This document shows positions 62,801 through 63,953 of a DNA stretch of 64,000 nucleotides, one piece after another (the stretch's first letter is position 1; every line of letters begins with the position of its first letter). The notes under the pieces were generated by a model. The model was given only the letters and a program-made list of their open reading frames with translations. It did not search any database and was not told the DNA's origin. The DNA is taken from positions 6,243,162 through 6,307,161 of the forward strand of contig NC_052518.1 of NCBI RefSeq assembly GCF_014356525.2. Reading direction: 5' to 3'. The DNA comes from Nilaparvata lugens. Taxonomy: Eukaryota; Arthropoda; Insecta; Hemiptera; Delphacidae. The position numbers were made by a program, and so were the translations under genes.

Positions 62801-63953
62801 TCTAAGAGTATATCATTCATGATATGAGTGCAATGGATCGGATTTTACTCATATCAATTTATTAGATTAAACCAATATTACAATACTGAAAAGAGAAAGC
62901 AGGCTCTAGCCCAAAACTTCTTCTATTCCTAAATTTAGTTCATTAAAATTGTCCAAAGTAGGGTAATGTTCATTACATTCACTTCAACAATTTCCACGTC
63001 TCATAAGAGCAAATAACTTATAGGCTTAAATTTTATAATTATAATCTTGAATTTGGTTAGAGGTTTATATAGAATGAAGAATATACTAAGGTTATTATAT
63101 TAAACGAAGATAAGGTTAATCTGAATAATTAAGCAGAGTTCACGGCTGTATAGATATAATACAATACTGCTAACATCAGTGCAAACAACGATTCCATCCA
63201 ATGGATAGCTGTGAAGGTTCTATCACTTATCTCACAAACCTAGCACAATACAAAAAATTGTTGATAGTTTCCACATAGGCCTTCAAGTTTCTTCTTTTGC
63301 CGGAATTTAGTAGACATGAAAATATAAATTGCATTAATAAATTACGGTTTTAACCTCAAATATTCTTCGACCCCCTGGGTTGAAGAACTCGCATGATAGT
63401 ATTGATCCGCAACTTGTAATTATACAGAGTTGGTGAGAATTATTATGGAAACAGCTAAATATATATTTTACCAGTATGAAGTCATAATCAGTCATCCGAT
63501 GAAGAAACATCGTTTGCCCGAGCGCTTATCGTTTGTTGTAAAAATGATGATTTTGATTACATGACTAACCTGAGAAGTTTGGTCAGGGGTTGTAACGTTT
63601 GAAATCTGCAATCTCCTCAGTTCGTTTTGAAGTGCTGTTCTGCGTCTAGTAGCAGTCTGAGAAACCGGATAAGGGACTTTGAATACATGTTCTGGTTTGC
63701 TAGCTGCTCCACCTGCATTTGACTTGGATTCCTGAGTTTTGCGCGATTCCTGTGTTTTGCGCCCACTACTGCGAGGTTCGGATCCAGTTTGGGGCGGGTT
63801 GAGTACTTCAATCCGAACTCTAAGCTCTCTAGTGCAGGGTTGAGAATCACTAGTACTCGTATGAGCTGGTTTCCGATCAGTCTTACATTTTCGGTCAGTC
63901 TGTTGTCTTCCAGAGGACGACTGCTGTTGTTCAGGTTTCTTATTGGCAGCCTC
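14032..63953 (-). CDS. KDM5: KDM5/Lid (JARID1)-like protein with a defective JmjC site; 24 exons, 5' end beyond the window
   Basis: KDM5 proteins remove methyl groups from histone H3 lysine 4 in the nucleus, using Fe(II) and 2-oxoglutarate. Here 24 exons join in frame from 63953 to the stop at 14032-14034, giving 1406 residues. Every intron has GT..AG ends. Domains in order are: linker (1-128), PHD1 (130-173), JmjC (about 245-433), C-terminal helical part (434-499), C5HC2 finger (521-555), PLU-1 helices (about 560-1090), PHD2 (996-1044) and PHD3 (1356-1405). JmjN and ARID should lie upstream of 64000. The first iron ligand is Arg326, in WRQE instead of the family WHIE; Glu328 and His413 are kept. 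Identity to standard KDM5 is low, so this is probably a diverged paralogue. The open frame and intact splicing argue against a pseudogene. One duplicated block gives spare copies of exons 18 and 19. Confidence 0.93.
14235..15078. mobile_element. 844-bp TIR element (GTGAGGTCCACGTTATAATG family) in the last intron
   Basis: The terminal 32 bp (start ACTATAGTGAGGTCCACG, end CGTGGACCTCACTGTAGT) are inverted complements with one mismatch. There is no transposase frame, so it is a MITE-like non-autonomous element. Its left end is 79 bp upstream (in gene direction) of the last coding exon. Another right end of the family lies at 10712-10818. Confidence 0.88.
15211..15358 (-). CDS. KDM5: KDM5-like exon 23: basic/acidic linker and start of PHD3
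   Basis: Starts [20 protein letters not shown] (AT-hook-like GRPAK and a likely nuclear signal), then an acidic DDDDENDDN run, then [12 protein letters not shown] with the first PHD3 ligands Cys1356 and Cys1361. Family sequence here is CAAQNCQRP. Acceptor is TTTTCAG, donor GTCAGT. Confidence 0.9.
15690..15990 (+). mobile_element. Non-LTR element 3' end with A-T-A-A-A tail
   Basis: GTTTTGGGCAATAGCCTGTT followed by CCAAATAAATAAATC. This is the 3' signature also seen at 20622-20735, 36429-36520 and 44205-44282, but its flanking stem has decayed. Confidence 0.55.
16260..16910 (+). pseudogene. Non-LTR retrotransposon reverse transcriptase C-terminus, decayed
   Basis: In the forward direction [17 protein letters not shown] and [15 protein letters not shown] are typical of the end of the RT domain of R1/I-like LINEs. 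Further on, [20 protein letters not shown] resembles the Cys-rich C-terminal finger of such ORF2 proteins. Stops and frameshifts separate these pieces. A (GATAA)n run at 16851-16870 and AT-rich text mark the 3' end. Minus-strand frames at 16133-16881 are shadows. Confidence 0.7.
17608..18498. mobile_element. 891-bp TIR element (GGGCCATATGAATAAA family), copy 1
   Basis: Ends AATGGGCCATATGAATAAA and TTTATTCATATGGGCCATT are inverted complements. Subterminal regions are packed with variants of GAGCATTTGCTC in both orientations. The interior has a small non-conserved frame only. A second copy lies at 39667-40551. Confidence 0.88.
19079..19285 (-). CDS. KDM5: KDM5-like exon 22: Ala/Glu then Lys/Thr-rich linker
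   Basis: 69 codons, phase 0 to 0: a helical [14 protein letters not shown] stretch followed by a basic [18 protein letters not shown] run. It corresponds to the lysine-rich segment of KDM5 between the helical block and PHD3 and probably holds a nuclear localisation signal. Acceptor is TTTTTAG, donor GTTTGT. Confidence 0.82.
19785..20735 (+). pseudogene. LINE ORF2 C-terminus and 3' UTR with stem-loop
   Basis: From about 19785 the forward frame reads [33 protein letters not shown] and [13 protein letters not shown]. This is the post-RT segment of jockey/CR1-like LINEs (Y-x-x-x-IWG, LQK-x-x-R-x-I). It is broken by stops from about 20005. The 3' UTR ends with a perfect 10-bp stem (GGGAGAAGAC and GTCTTCTCCC, 20622-20661) and an (AATA)n tail to 20727. 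Confidence 0.75.
20622..20661 (+). other. LINE 3' stem-loop
   Basis: GGGAGAAGAC..GTCTTCTCCC with a 20-nt loop containing TTTTGGGCTATGCC, just before the AATAAATAAA tail. In 'stringent' LINEs such a 3' hairpin is what the reverse transcriptase recognises. Confidence 0.7.
20880..21640. other. AT-rich intron with LINE-like 3' tails
   Basis: AAGGATAAATAAACGATTTTG at about 21051 looks like a retroelement 3' tail. ATTCAAATTCAAATTTATTC at about 21518 looks like a tail in reverse. No gene seen. Confidence 0.35.
21968..22194 (-). CDS. KDM5: KDM5-like exon 21: conserved block before PHD3
   Basis: [16 protein letters not shown], then [20 protein letters not shown] and IWKLLQ, matches the family PRKSPLVPRSLEPP, QLEELMMVGDLLEVSLDE and IWRILQ. 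Acceptor is TAACAG, donor GTAAGA. The plus-strand frame 22029-22274 is a shadow. Confidence 0.93.
22195..23233. other. Intron 20, nothing recognised
   Basis: About 1 kb of AT-rich sequence without a coding frame, inverted repeat or known repeat signature that I can see. Confidence 0.4.
23234..23378 (-). CDS. KDM5: KDM5-like exon 20: linker
   Basis: [20 protein letters not shown] and onward, with [17 protein letters not shown]. This is the poorly conserved stretch between PLU-1 and the helical block before PHD3. Acceptor is TTTTCAG, donor GTATGT. Support is phase continuity and an open frame; there is no recognisable domain. Confidence 0.75.
24120..24880. mobile_element. Foldback element with tRNA-like B box (downstream copy)
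   Basis: CGCTACTCTATTTGAGG near 24289 is the reverse complement of CCTCAAATAGAGCAGCG near 24653. The flanks also pair (GTGGTTTATTTATTG with CAATAAATAAACCAC), giving arms of roughly 250 bp. At the right end GTGGGTTCGAATCCCGCC has a perfect RNA polymerase III B box (GGTTCGAATCC). A TAGC-type A box is only vaguely present upstream, so a tRNA-derived SINE piece is possible but a true tRNA gene is not. The equivalent lies at 27000-27750. Confidence 0.6.
24979..25089 (-). CDS. KDM5: KDM5-like exon 19, duplicated downstream copy
   Basis: Same 37 codons as 27849-27959. It lies closest to exon 20, and joining either copy to exon 20 keeps the frame. The plus-strand frame 24911-25147 is its antisense shadow. 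Confidence 0.86.
25813..26018 (-). CDS. KDM5: KDM5-like exon 18, duplicated downstream copy
   Basis: Translation identical to 28690-28895, with the same splice sites. At 206 nt it needs a preceding exon ending in phase 1. Exon 17 does, but the first copy of exon 19 ends in phase 0, so splicing both pairs in series would shift the frame. Only one copy can contribute to a given full-length mRNA. Confidence 0.88.
27000..27750. mobile_element. Foldback element with tRNA-like B box (upstream copy)
   Basis: Duplicate of 24120-24880 created by the segmental duplication. The same complementary arms and the same GGTTCGAATCC motif near 27725 are present. Confidence 0.6.
27849..27959 (-). CDS. KDM5: KDM5-like exon 19, upstream copy
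   Basis: 37 codons, phase 0 to 0: [20 protein letters not shown] and onward, matching the family QDRARQALAT..ALAKLS directly after the TERAM-WQ motif. Acceptor is TTGACAG, donor GTGAGA. The plus-strand frame 27781-28017 is its antisense shadow. A second copy lies at 24979-25089. Confidence 0.88.
28690..28895 (-). CDS. KDM5: KDM5-like exon 18, upstream copy: end of PHD2 and of PLU-1
   Basis: Completes PHD2 with Cys1020, 1041 and 1044, then [18 protein letters not shown] and [18 protein letters not shown]. This is the best conserved run of the whole protein against KDM5 (FLCPLCMRSRRPRLETIL, LPEGEALQCLTERAM). Length is 206 nt, phase 1 to 0. An identical coding copy lies at 25813-26018. Acceptor is ATACAG, donor GTTGGT. 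Confidence 0.93.
29394..29547. mobile_element. 154-bp MITE (AAGGGCCGTTTGCA family), copy 1
   Basis: Starts AAGGGCCGTTTGCA and ends TGCAAACGGCCCTT, inverted complements, with an imperfectly palindromic interior (TAAACTGAATTTAATCAGCT). A diverged copy sits inside the foldback at 41908-42062. Confidence 0.87.
29670..29936 (-). pseudogene. Transposase N-terminal helix-turn-helix fragment
   Basis: Reads [20 protein letters not shown], then REKFLEKYP and [16 protein letters not shown]. This is the DNA-binding helix-turn-helix layout seen in DUF4817-type and mariner-like transposase N-termini (E-R-x-F-I-V-E-x-Y, F..K.P, I..L..KW..TG.V). The frame ends after about 88 residues with no catalytic part nearby in frame. 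Confidence 0.7.
30382..30690 (-). pseudogene. Mariner-like transposase C-terminal piece
   Basis: [20 protein letters not shown] then [20 protein letters not shown] is the region around the last catalytic acidic residue ([13 protein letters not shown]). It is followed by the helical tail [18 protein letters not shown]. The two earlier catalytic acidic residues are absent, so it is inactive. Confidence 0.85.
30696..30878 (-). pseudogene. Mariner-like transposase N-terminal piece
   Basis: [20 protein letters not shown] then [11 protein letters not shown] is a helix-turn-helix N-terminus of the DUF4817 type. A stop (TAG) at 30708 follows almost directly, and the C-terminal piece starts 6 bp further on. 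Confidence 0.75.
31194..31344 (-). CDS. KDM5: KDM5-like exon 17: first part of PHD2
   Basis: [20 protein letters not shown] leads into [20 protein letters not shown], matching KDM5 PHD2 ([20 protein letters not shown]). Zinc ligands are Cys996, 998, 1009 and 1012 and His1017. It ends one base into a codon, which dictates the phase required of exon 18. Donor is GTAAGT. Confidence 0.94.
31434..31550. repeat. 117-bp palindrome with perfect 27-bp arms
   Basis: Bases 31434-31460 are the exact reverse complement of 31524-31550 (GACTAAGAAATTGTC against its complement). The loop contains a hammerhead-like motif on the minus strand. It lies in intron 16, about 90 bp upstream of exon 17 in gene orientation. 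Confidence 0.8.
31480..31523 (-). ncRNA. Degenerate hammerhead-ribozyme-like motif
   Basis: On the minus strand: AGAGATTGACAATGGTGTAA, then CAACCGAAAGCGGTATTTCT. Layout: a core box TTGACAA, stem II GGT..ACC, a GAAA box, and a cleavage-type triplet GTA followed by a strand that pairs with AGAGA. Compared with 54786-54832 the GAAAC box is GAAAG, so activity is doubtful. Confidence 0.35.
32040..32174 (-). CDS. KDM5: KDM5-like exon 16: segment before PHD2
   Basis: Found by reading the strand directly; it is too short and Met-free to show as a long frame. 45 codons starting [10 protein letters not shown] and ending VVVAAFK, matching the KDM5 family LCPRTDIG and MVVAVFK. A basic STRRKKF follows the first motif, as expected. 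Acceptor is TCTACAG, donor GTTTGA. Confidence 0.92.
32717..32896 (-). CDS. KDM5: KDM5-like exon 15: PLU-1 region
   Basis: 60 codons, phase 0 to 0. [20 protein letters not shown] is a close match to the family [20 protein letters not shown]. Acceptor is TTCTAG, donor GTGAGT. Confidence 0.93.
33339..33477 (-). CDS. KDM5: KDM5-like exon 14: PLU-1 region
   Basis: [20 protein letters not shown] then [20 protein letters not shown] corresponds to the family segment KPRVSLATLEAIIREAENIPVHLPN. Acceptor is CTACAG, donor GTGAGT. Confidence 0.9.
33568..33754. mobile_element. GGCTCAACTCACAC hairpin MITE, copy A (187 bp)
   Basis: Ends GGCTCAACTCACAC and GTGAGAGTTGAGCC. Almost the entire element folds on itself (AGGTCGAGAAGAGAC against its complement). 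Copies lie at 55490-55930 and 56861-57058. Confidence 0.88.
33840..34680. other. Intron 13 with internal near-repeats
   Basis: AGCTTAATTTGAACTGAGCGCCTAA near 34448 recurs with changes near 34574, followed by AAAACAGTAGTAGTTATGAT in both. This is a local duplication of about 125 bp. Otherwise AT-rich with no gene. Confidence 0.5.
34254..34300 (+). ncRNA. Hammerhead-ribozyme-like motif (Penelope-like element type)
   Basis: Forward strand: ATTACTTGATAATGGCATCA then TAGACGAAACATGTCGTAAG. It has the order core box, short stem II, GAAAC, two bases and GTC, with TTAC and GTAA pairing as stem I. That is the minimal hammerhead layout found in Penelope-like elements. The core box is TTGATAA rather than CTGATGA and stem II has a mismatch, so cleavage activity is uncertain. 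Confidence 0.45.
34713..34924 (-). CDS. KDM5: KDM5-like exon 13: PLU-1 region
   Basis: Helical segment ending [20 protein letters not shown], comparable to the family AMAELQELLTVAERWEEKAK. Acceptor is CTCACAG, donor GTAAGT. A family X repeat begins at 34957, only 33 bp upstream of this exon in gene orientation, so the polypyrimidine tract is squeezed between them. Confidence 0.85.
35080..35482 (+). mobile_element. 403-bp nested TIR element with transposase tail
   Basis: Terminal 26-bp inverted repeats (CGGGTGCGGCAGTGAATCGG.. and its complement) have one mismatch. Comparing with family X copy 1, this block is simply absent there, which proves a later insertion. Flanking bases are TA-rich, but I could not fix a clean duplication. 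Confidence 0.85.
35194..35379 (+). pseudogene. Transposase C-terminal remnant in the nested element
   Basis: [20 protein letters not shown] then GHLRNVIF resembles the extreme C-terminus of insect mariner/Tc1-type transposases (R-R-x-x-C-I-x-x-x-G-G-H-F). Only about 61 residues remain and no catalytic residue is present. This fits a MITE made by internal deletion. Confidence 0.6.
36429..36520 (+). mobile_element. LINE 3' end with stem-loop
   Basis: GGGGAAGATACAGTTTTAGG then CTGTGCCTGTTGGTCCTTCCCC forms a GGGGAAG/CTTCCCC stem. It is followed by AATAAATAAATA at about 36502. Same design as 20622-20661 with a related loop. Confidence 0.65.
36780..37895 (-). mobile_element. Interspersed repeat family X, copy 3, reverse orientation
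   Basis: CTTAAGGTCCTTACACTATAAGGATCCGAC and TTTTCTCGAAAACGG around 36840-36960 are the complement of text near 9930-10040. The right end GGCAAGGAAAGTTGTG..GTATCAAACCAGA (37855-37891) is the complement of the family start. The middle (about 37080-37470) is different, GC-richer sequence with a 116-residue minus-strand frame of unknown kind. That frame is most likely an inserted fragment. Confidence 0.65.
38311..39075. mobile_element. 765-bp mariner-like MITE (GGGTGACCCAGAATA ends)
   Basis: CGGGTGACCCAGAATATCGG at the left and its complement (ATTCTGGGTCACTCAA) at the right belong to inverted ends of about 150 bp. The forward frame 38262-38579 covers the left arm and is not a gene. Confidence 0.85.
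39262..39523 (-). CDS. KDM5: KDM5-like exon 12: PLU-1 region
   Basis: 87 codons of acidic, helix-prone sequence ([30 protein letters not shown]). Direct matches to standard KDM5 are weak, but position, phase and the spaced Trp/Leu helices fit PLU-1. Acceptor is CTTTTAG, donor GTAAAT. The plus-strand frame 39236-39583 is a shadow. Confidence 0.83.
39667..40551. mobile_element. TIR element (GGGCCATATGAATAAA family), copy 2
   Basis: Ends ATTGGGCCATATGAATAAA and TTTATTCATATGGCCCAAT. It corresponds along its whole length to 17608-18498, but it carries an extra block at about 40022-40135 that starts TGATTGATTGAGTACTTTAT. That block looks like a LINE 3' end inserted in reverse. Confidence 0.88.
40022..40135 (-). 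mobile_element. Short LINE 3'-end insertion nested in the TIR element
   Basis: Absent from the sister element at 17608-18498, where AAGAAGATGAGAGTG is continuous. Here that string is interrupted, with AGAT repeated on both sides. The inserted text reads as the complement of a ..CATAAATAAAGTACTCAATC tail. Confidence 0.7.
40950..41110 (-). mobile_element. LINE 3'-end fragment, reverse
   Basis: ATATATTTATTTTATTTCGC then CAAAATACAAAATACATGAG reads as the complement of an AT-rich LINE tail. No coding part. Confidence 0.4.
41196..41358 (-). CDS. KDM5: KDM5-like exon 11: PLU-1 region
   Basis: [20 protein letters not shown], then [15 protein letters not shown], matches the family pattern [20 protein letters not shown] and LRDAVKEAE. 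Helical, no catalytic residues. Acceptor is CCTTCAG, donor GTTAGT. Confidence 0.87.
41701..42449. mobile_element. Foldback element with nested MITE
   Basis: AAAGCTGTGCAAGGGCTAAA at the left pairs with CAGCCTTTGCACAGCCTT at the right. The arms then pair over about 300 bp (TTTCTACTGGTGATATTTTT; AAATTTTCGGGACAGAACAT). The right arm is uninterrupted, while the left arm is broken by the 41908-42062 MITE. Confidence 0.87.
41908..42062. mobile_element. MITE (AAGGGCCGTTTGCA family), copy 2, nested
   Basis: CTTTTGCACAGTCAAAGCGTAAACT to TGCAAATGGCCCTTA. It matches 29394-29547 through GAGACTTGATACGGATT and TTTAATCAGCT, and interrupts one arm of the surrounding foldback. Confidence 0.8.
42969..43988. 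mobile_element. hAT-type element, non-autonomous, with perfect 8-bp target duplication
   Basis: Starts CAGTGGCGGCCCGT and ends ACGAGCCGCCACTG, flanked on both sides by TTTTAATG (42961-42968 and 43989-43996). An 8-bp duplication plus CAGTGGCG ends are diagnostic of hAT elements. Length is 1020 bp. Small frames at 43124-43410 do not resemble a transposase. Confidence 0.93.
44205..44282 (+). mobile_element. LINE 3' end
   Basis: GAAGCAGTTTTGGGAGAATG then CCTGTTG and AATAAATAAATAAATA. Same loop core as the hairpins at 20622 and 36429; the stem is incomplete. Confidence 0.5.
44522..44643 (-). CDS. KDM5: KDM5-like exon 10: start of PLU-1 region
   Basis: [15 protein letters not shown] and [14 protein letters not shown] line up with the family RYRYPLEDLPSLLYGVKVR and SYDTWVSRVTEAL, the first PLU-1 helices. 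Acceptor is TTTTAG, donor GTATTT. Split codons at both ends fit exons 9 and 11. Confidence 0.87.
44819..44871. repeat. (CT)n microsatellite followed by (ACTC)n
   Basis: An uninterrupted CT run of about 36 bp (44819-44854), then TCACTCACTCACTCACT. It lies in intron 9, upstream of exon 10 in gene orientation. Confidence 0.95.
45256..45742. repeat. Direct repeats of ~115 bp flanking a 250-bp insert
   Basis: GAAGAAATACTTGAGAGCCA..GTATTTAACATGTGT..CAGCTGACAGC(A/T)GTCACTACA occurs at 45256-45370 and again at 45619-45742. Between them is a 250-bp stretch containing AATTAAATGCTGTAAAT, which also occurs near 51421. The right copy ends 43 bp downstream (in gene direction) of exon 9. Confidence 0.7.
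45785..45975 (-). CDS. KDM5: KDM5-like exon 9: C5HC2 zinc finger
   Basis: [19 protein letters not shown] followed by CIKH and CSTC gives the C5HC2 ligands Cys521, 524, 535, 537 and 544, His547, Cys552 and 555. Family sequence is RQCSACRTTCFLSAVTCSC. It follows JmjC as in all KDM5 proteins. Acceptor is ATATAG, donor GTAAGT. Confidence 0.95.
46524..46628 (+). repeat. 5' LTR of the Ty3/gypsy element
   Basis: Starts TGATATGATAATC, ends TTTATTACA. Contains AATAAA in CAATAAAAGCC. At 105 bp it is very short for this superfamily. Confidence 0.85.
46630..46647 (+). other. Primer-binding site complementary to the element's own LTR
   Basis: The 18 bases TTTTATTGACTAAAATAA, one base after the LTR, are the exact reverse complement of LTR bases 46572-46589 (and of 50247-50264 in the 3' LTR). 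There is no TGG start as expected for a tRNA primer. This is the arrangement of self-priming elements such as Tf1. Confidence 0.7.
46697..47362 (+). pseudogene. Gypsy gag (capsid-like) region
   Basis: A 221-residue frame with [26 protein letters not shown] and the gag signature [14 protein letters not shown] and [20 protein letters not shown] (retrotransposon gag domain, about residues 50-190). The frame is lost at about 47280-47290. The next piece of the same protein continues one frame over (47266-47547). The true start may lie slightly upstream. Confidence 0.82.
47424..47795 (+). pseudogene. Gypsy zinc knuckles and aspartic protease
   Basis: [14 protein letters not shown] is an intact CX2CX4HX4C knuckle. 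A first knuckle (CFFCGN..) is split by a small deletion near 47444. The protease motif [12 protein letters not shown] carries the catalytic Asp. The frame ends early at 47793-47795. Downstream protease sequence (ILGHEFM, about 47873) continues in another frame with in-frame stops at about 47862 and 47949. Confidence 0.85.
48131..49345 (+). pseudogene. Gypsy reverse transcriptase and RNase H
   Basis: 404 residues. RT motifs include [12 protein letters not shown] (catalytic Asp), [20 protein letters not shown] and the active-site YLDD (about 48477-48488), then [10 protein letters not shown] and LFAHYSRWI. RNase H motifs are [27 protein letters not shown] and ITDQKS. The N-terminus is displaced by a frameshift at an A-run near 48163-48170: the preceding [19 protein letters not shown] is in another frame. 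An in-frame stop at 49343-49345 cuts it from the integrase. Confidence 0.92.
49397..49858 (+). pseudogene. Gypsy integrase core
   Basis: Same frame as the RT after the 49345 stop. [11 protein letters not shown] closes the zinc-binding part. [18 protein letters not shown] and [10 protein letters not shown] hold the three catalytic acidic residues (D, D, E). It ends at a stop at 49856-49858, before a normal C-terminus. Confidence 0.9.
50158..50169 (+). other. Polypurine tract of the Ty3/gypsy element
   Basis: AGGAGGGAAG directly precedes the 3' LTR, the expected plus-strand primer position. Confidence 0.65.
50170..50303 (+). repeat. 3' LTR of the Ty3/gypsy element
   Basis: Matches the 5' LTR except for an extra stretch of about 30 bp (AAATCAGTTGTTTGAATTAT..) after ATATGTCAT. 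It ends TTTATTACA and is followed by the CTGCG duplication. Confidence 0.85.
50489..50758. mobile_element. 270-bp foldback MITE with ~84-bp near-perfect arms
   Basis: TACCATAGAGAAACAATA.. and TATCCCATGGTATAGGGC.. are matched by their complements at the right (..CTATGGTA), ending at TTACTGTTATCTCAAGC / GCTTGAGATAACAGTAA. The central 100 bp do not pair. Confidence 0.92.
50765..50913. repeat. 149-bp near-perfect hairpin
   Basis: TATAAATAGAAATAAAAATC at 50765 and its complement ending at 50913 begin arms of about 67 bp. These continue through TCAGTAGGCCTACCCTTTTT, with a loop of about 14 nt and very few mismatches. It lies 6 bp from the preceding foldback. Confidence 0.93.
50914..52276. other. 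Intron sequence, no gene
   Basis: AT-rich. Two features only: AATTAAATGCTGTAAAT near 51421 matches the insert at 45371-45618, and there is a somewhat GC-richer piece near 51720-51850. The forward frame 51089-51283 has no recognisable content. Confidence 0.4.
52277..52407. repeat. Two-copy 65-bp tandem repeat
   Basis: GGATATATGAATGTGTTTGT begins at 52277 and 52342. The copies share CAGTCCAACCTAAAAA and end in GGCCTAT. It lies just 90 bp downstream (in gene direction) of exon 8. Confidence 0.9.
52497..52694 (-). CDS. KDM5: KDM5-like exon 8: helical segment after JmjC
   Basis: 66 codons, phase 0 to 0. [20 protein letters not shown] followed by EMIFKIA matches family [21 protein letters not shown] and LIFKMA. 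Acceptor is GTTGCAG. The donor GTCAGC follows TGG; the weak consensus leaves some uncertainty about the last codon. The next intron (6.5 kb) holds the Ty3/gypsy element. Confidence 0.9.
53160..53450 (+). repeat. Interspersed repeat fragment with short inverted ends
   Basis: TAGACTTAGAACGTTGTCAA at about 53186 is the complement of TTGACAACGTTCTAAGTCTA at about 53217. The following AATTATGGAAAAGTTCCACA also occurs at about 12565. A forward frame (53244-53432) has [19 protein letters not shown], vaguely like a LINE C-terminal finger, but it is too short to assign. Confidence 0.5.
54152..54279 (-). CDS. KDM5: KDM5-like exon 7: end of JmjC with third iron ligand
   Basis: Nearly textbook KDM5 sequence: [20 protein letters not shown] followed by [14 protein letters not shown]. 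His413 is the third iron ligand and is retained. This exon is much better conserved than exon 5, so the loss at Arg326 is local and not general decay. Acceptor is TTTTTCAG, donor GTGAGT. Confidence 0.95.
54693..55245 (-). mobile_element. Penelope-like element fragment between direct repeats
   Basis: ATAATTATAATTTATCATAAATAG..GAATGAAAAAGACTAA occurs at 54693-54748 and again at 55191-55243, flanking about 440 bp that includes a hammerhead-like motif. The presence of such motifs in terminal repeats is typical of Penelope-like elements. No reverse transcriptase is seen, so the assignment rests on the motif alone. Confidence 0.4.
54786..54832 (-). ncRNA. Hammerhead-ribozyme-like motif
   Basis: Minus strand: AGAGATTGACAATGGTGTAA, then TAACCGAAACCGGTCTTTCT. 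Core box is TTGACAA, stem II GGT/ACC, then GAAAC, CG and the GTC cleavage triplet, with AGAGA pairing TTTCT as stem I. This is a complete minimal hammerhead outline. The core differs from CTGANGA at two positions that pair with each other in the folded ribozyme (C3 to U, G8 to A). Confidence 0.5.
55490..55930. mobile_element. GGCTCAACTCACAC MITE, copy B (441 bp) with TAA duplication
   Basis: TAA flanks both ends (55487-55489, 55931-55933). Its right half matches copies A and C; its left half is longer and different. A 3-bp TWA duplication is typical of PIF/Harbinger elements. Confidence 0.88.
56049..56200 (-). CDS. KDM5: KDM5-like exon 6: JmjC middle
   Basis: Starts [11 protein letters not shown], matching family GEPKTWYGVPS. 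The 2-oxoglutarate-binding Lys344 is kept, but the following Trp is Val346. It continues with NVVKEIAPE and INPNKLMDK, matching family RELAPE and MNPNVLMEHG. The donor is GTAATT. Confidence 0.93.
56617..56807 (-). CDS. KDM5: KDM5-like exon 5: JmjC core with altered iron-binding motif
   Basis: Contains PWNLNN and SVLKYIN, landmarks of KDM5 JmjC domains, then WMDIGMLFS and [11 protein letters not shown]. Against family FCWHIEDHWSYS the first iron-binding His is Arg326 (codon CGC at 56658-56660) and the next residue is Gln rather than Ile, while Glu328 is kept. Ser336 stands where Asn is usual (YSIN). The donor GTAAGT leaves two bases for a split codon encoding Phe340. Confidence 0.93.
56861..57058. 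mobile_element. GGCTCAACTCACAC MITE, copy C (198 bp) with TAA duplication
   Basis: TAA at 56858-56860 and 57059-57061. Like copy A, almost wholly self-complementary (CTCTTTTCGACG.. and GTCTCTTCTCGAC..). It lies 51 bp upstream of exon 5 in gene orientation. Confidence 0.9.
57270..58180 (+). mobile_element. Unclassified GC-richer insertion with hairpin minisatellite
   Basis: Base composition changes abruptly from AT-rich intron to GC-rich. Forward frames (57287-57508, 57644-57859, 57739-58065) are short and mutually inconsistent. From 57862 to about 58125, units starting GCTACT(T/C)CCAGAGAC recur four times (about 57862, 57940, 58008, 58100). Three of them close with CCCA(C/T)AGTCTGG, which pairs with CCAGAGAC. 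Probably a retroelement fragment of unknown family. Confidence 0.45.
58573..58739. mobile_element. 167-bp foldback MITE
   Basis: TTACGACATAGCAGTCTGGT at the left and its complement (CGGACCGCTATGTAGTAA) at the right. The arms of about 52 bp continue through TAATAGCTTTT and its partner. Confidence 0.85.
59217..59387 (-). CDS. KDM5: KDM5-like exon 4: start of the JmjC region
   Basis: 57 codons, phase 0 to 0. The segment [10 protein letters not shown], then [10 protein letters not shown] and GTGFPTA, corresponds to the KDM5 block that precedes and opens the catalytic barrel (EKEFWR..VEYGADI..GSGFP). Acceptor is TTTTCAG, donor GTCAGC. Confidence 0.92.
59488..60350. repeat. Array of alternating ~15-bp motifs (TCGATTAGACCAGGT)
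   Basis: About 20 close variants of TCGATTANACCAGGT and its complement ACCTGGTNTAATCGA, plus the related TCGATTAACCCAGT, occur in two clusters (59490-59670, 60065-60345). Both orientations are interleaved, so several long palindromes form. It lies in the intron between KDM5-like exons 3 and 4. I know no element family with this design. Confidence 0.85.
60919..61079 (-). CDS. KDM5: KDM5-like exon 3: end of PHD1 and linker to JmjC
   Basis: Completes PHD1 with WNCTPC (Cys170, Cys173), then continues with a conserved KDM5 segment ([16 protein letters not shown]) and a Lys-rich stretch. Acceptor is TTGGCAG, donor GTGAGT. The split codon with exon 2 gives Gly166, as in the family PKG-x-W pattern. 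Confidence 0.92.
61163..62141. mobile_element. 979-bp foldback element with ~300-bp arms
   Basis: CAGGGTGTTTCAGAAGTAGT at the left is matched by its complement (ACTACTTCTGAAACACTCTG) at the right, and pairing extends inward for 300 bp or more. The shared text includes TCCTGGATGATAGGAGACTA and CATTTCGTTCTTGAGA. The centre contains a second palindrome (GAATTAATTCTTTTCGTACTG and its complement). No transposase frame is seen. Confidence 0.9.
62530..62641 (-). CDS. KDM5: KDM5-like exon 2: first part of PHD1
   Basis: Carries six of eight zinc ligands: Cys130, Cys133, Cys144, Cys147, His152 and Cys155. The closing VLREIPKGK matches the KDM5 PHD1 end. In KDM5A and Lid the loop has acidic residues (CDGCDDSYH) that hold the unmethylated H3 tail. 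Here it is CNNCQTRYH, with no acidic residue. Acceptor is CGACAG, donor GTAAAG. Confidence 0.92.
62700..63569. other. Intron 1 in window, with fragment of the AGAGTTGG element
   Basis: Mostly unrecognised AT-rich sequence. At 63425-63480 CAGAGTTGGTGAGAATTATT and ATGGAAACAGCTAAATAT match the end of the foldback at 11328-12039, leaving one truncated terminus. Confidence 0.55.
63570..63953 (-). CDS. KDM5: KDM5-like exon 1 in window: basic, Gln/Ser-rich linker
   Basis: 128 codons, phase 0 at both ends, acceptor TATAG and donor GTTAGT. The sequence is rich in Gln, Ser, Arg and Lys, with two adjacent [14 protein letters not shown] repeats. This position in KDM5 proteins is the weakly conserved segment between ARID and PHD1. 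No domain is recognised inside it. It continues into the PHD1 exon without loss of frame. Confidence 0.8.
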